From Christensenella sp. UBA3857 (GTDB taxonomy: Bacteria > Bacillota > Clostridia > Christensenellales > CAG-138): DNA of 22,740 nt. Shown here piece by piece: positions 22,644 to 22,740 of this stretch. Numbering within the stretch: the first letter of the stretch is position 1; each line of letters starts with the position of its first letter. Below the pieces are notes generated by a model that was not told the DNA's origin, searched no databases, and saw only the letters and a list, made by a program, of their open reading frames with translations. A program made the translations under genes and the position numbers. The stretch covers positions 1 through 22,740 of the forward strand of contig DGHD01000041.1 of assembly GCA_002392505.1 (NCBI GenBank), read 5' to 3'.

Positions 22644-22740
22644 TCAGCTCTGCGACACGGTGAACAGGGAATAGAAGTAGCCCTTTTTGTCCATCAGCTC
22701 GTCAAAGCTGCCCTGCTCGGACACCGCGCCGTTTTTCAGC
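22644..22740 (-). CDS. C-terminal end of an ABC exporter (partial)
   Basis: The - strand frame from the window edge to the TGA at 22644-22646 reads about 32 residues, including VSEQGSFDELMDKKGYFYSL and ending FTVSQS. The pattern of Lys-Asn-Gly, then a Glu-Gly-type turn, then a helix DELMxxKGYFYSLF is the typical C-terminus of the nucleotide-binding domain of MsbA/LmrA-type ABC exporters with fused membrane and ATPase domains. Substrate cannot be told from this piece. It is convergent with the zinc-ribbon gene and shares its terminator. Confidence 0.75.
   Translation of the reverse strand, partial: LKNGAVSEQGSFDELMDKKGYFYSLFTVSQS

Noticed and set aside
1..22740. tRNA or rRNA genes, CRISPR arrays, transposases or integrase attachment sites
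   Set aside because: I saw no direct-repeat array, no transposase or integrase motif and no tRNA-like cloverleaf. Apart from the two riboswitches, no structured RNA was evident by eye.

Overview
The window is a cobalamin (vitamin B12) locus from what looks like a GC-rich Firmicute, probably an uncultured gut-type Clostridia. The evidence is AGGAGG-type ribosome binding sites, sigma-A-type promoters with 17-nt spacers, lipobox lipoproteins, cobalamin riboswitches and the anaerobic (early cobalt insertion) set of cbi genes. The taxonomic guess is an inference from style and gene content; no marker gene is present.

Layout. (1) Positions 2-607: the 3' part of a 4Fe-4S protein on the + strand, followed by terminators. 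(2) 757-1947: a lipoprotein with an HEXXH metallopeptidase motif on the - strand, with its own promoter at 1994-2022. (3) 2089-19312: one very compact 18-gene operon on the - strand. In transcription order it encodes a FecCD/BtuC-type permease, an ABC ATPase with an extra C-terminal domain, a TIM-barrel protein, CobT, CobU, CobS, a short CobU-like protein, CobC, CbiA, CbiC, CbiD, CbiF, CbiG, CbiH, a CbiJ-CbiE-CbiT triple fusion, CbiB, CobD and CbiP. No intergenic gap exceeds 2 nt. (4) 19324-20093: a control region with two divergent promoters, each followed by its own cobalamin riboswitch and intrinsic terminator. (5) 20094-22070: a + strand pair, a lipoprotein form of the cobaltochelatase CbiK with an N-terminal surface-type helical module, then a two-domain NEAT-like/iron-transport-associated lipoprotein. 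(6) 22206-22740: a small zinc-ribbon protein and, convergent to it, the C-terminus of an ABC exporter. From about 21264 onward codon use shifts to CTG leucine and ATC isoleucine.

How it works together. The CbiA/C/D/E/F/G/H/J/T enzymes turn cobalt-precorrin intermediates into cobyrinic acid and its diamide. CbiP amidates it to cobyric acid, CobD and CbiB attach the aminopropanol arm, and CobU, CobS, CobT and CobC assemble the nucleotide loop. The permease and ATPase would import corrinoid or a related tetrapyrrole. Both transcription units should be shut down by cobalamin through the two riboswitches. CbiL, the uroporphyrinogen methyltransferase, the corrinoid adenosyltransferase and a classical BtuF binding protein are not in the window.

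The most unusual part is the riboswitch-controlled + strand pair. It places a cobaltochelatase-fold protein on the outside of the membrane beside a NEAT-like lipoprotein, opposite an ABC transporter that lacks a recognisable binding protein. This could be an extracellular tetrapyrrole or cobalt handling system feeding the importer; that is an inference.
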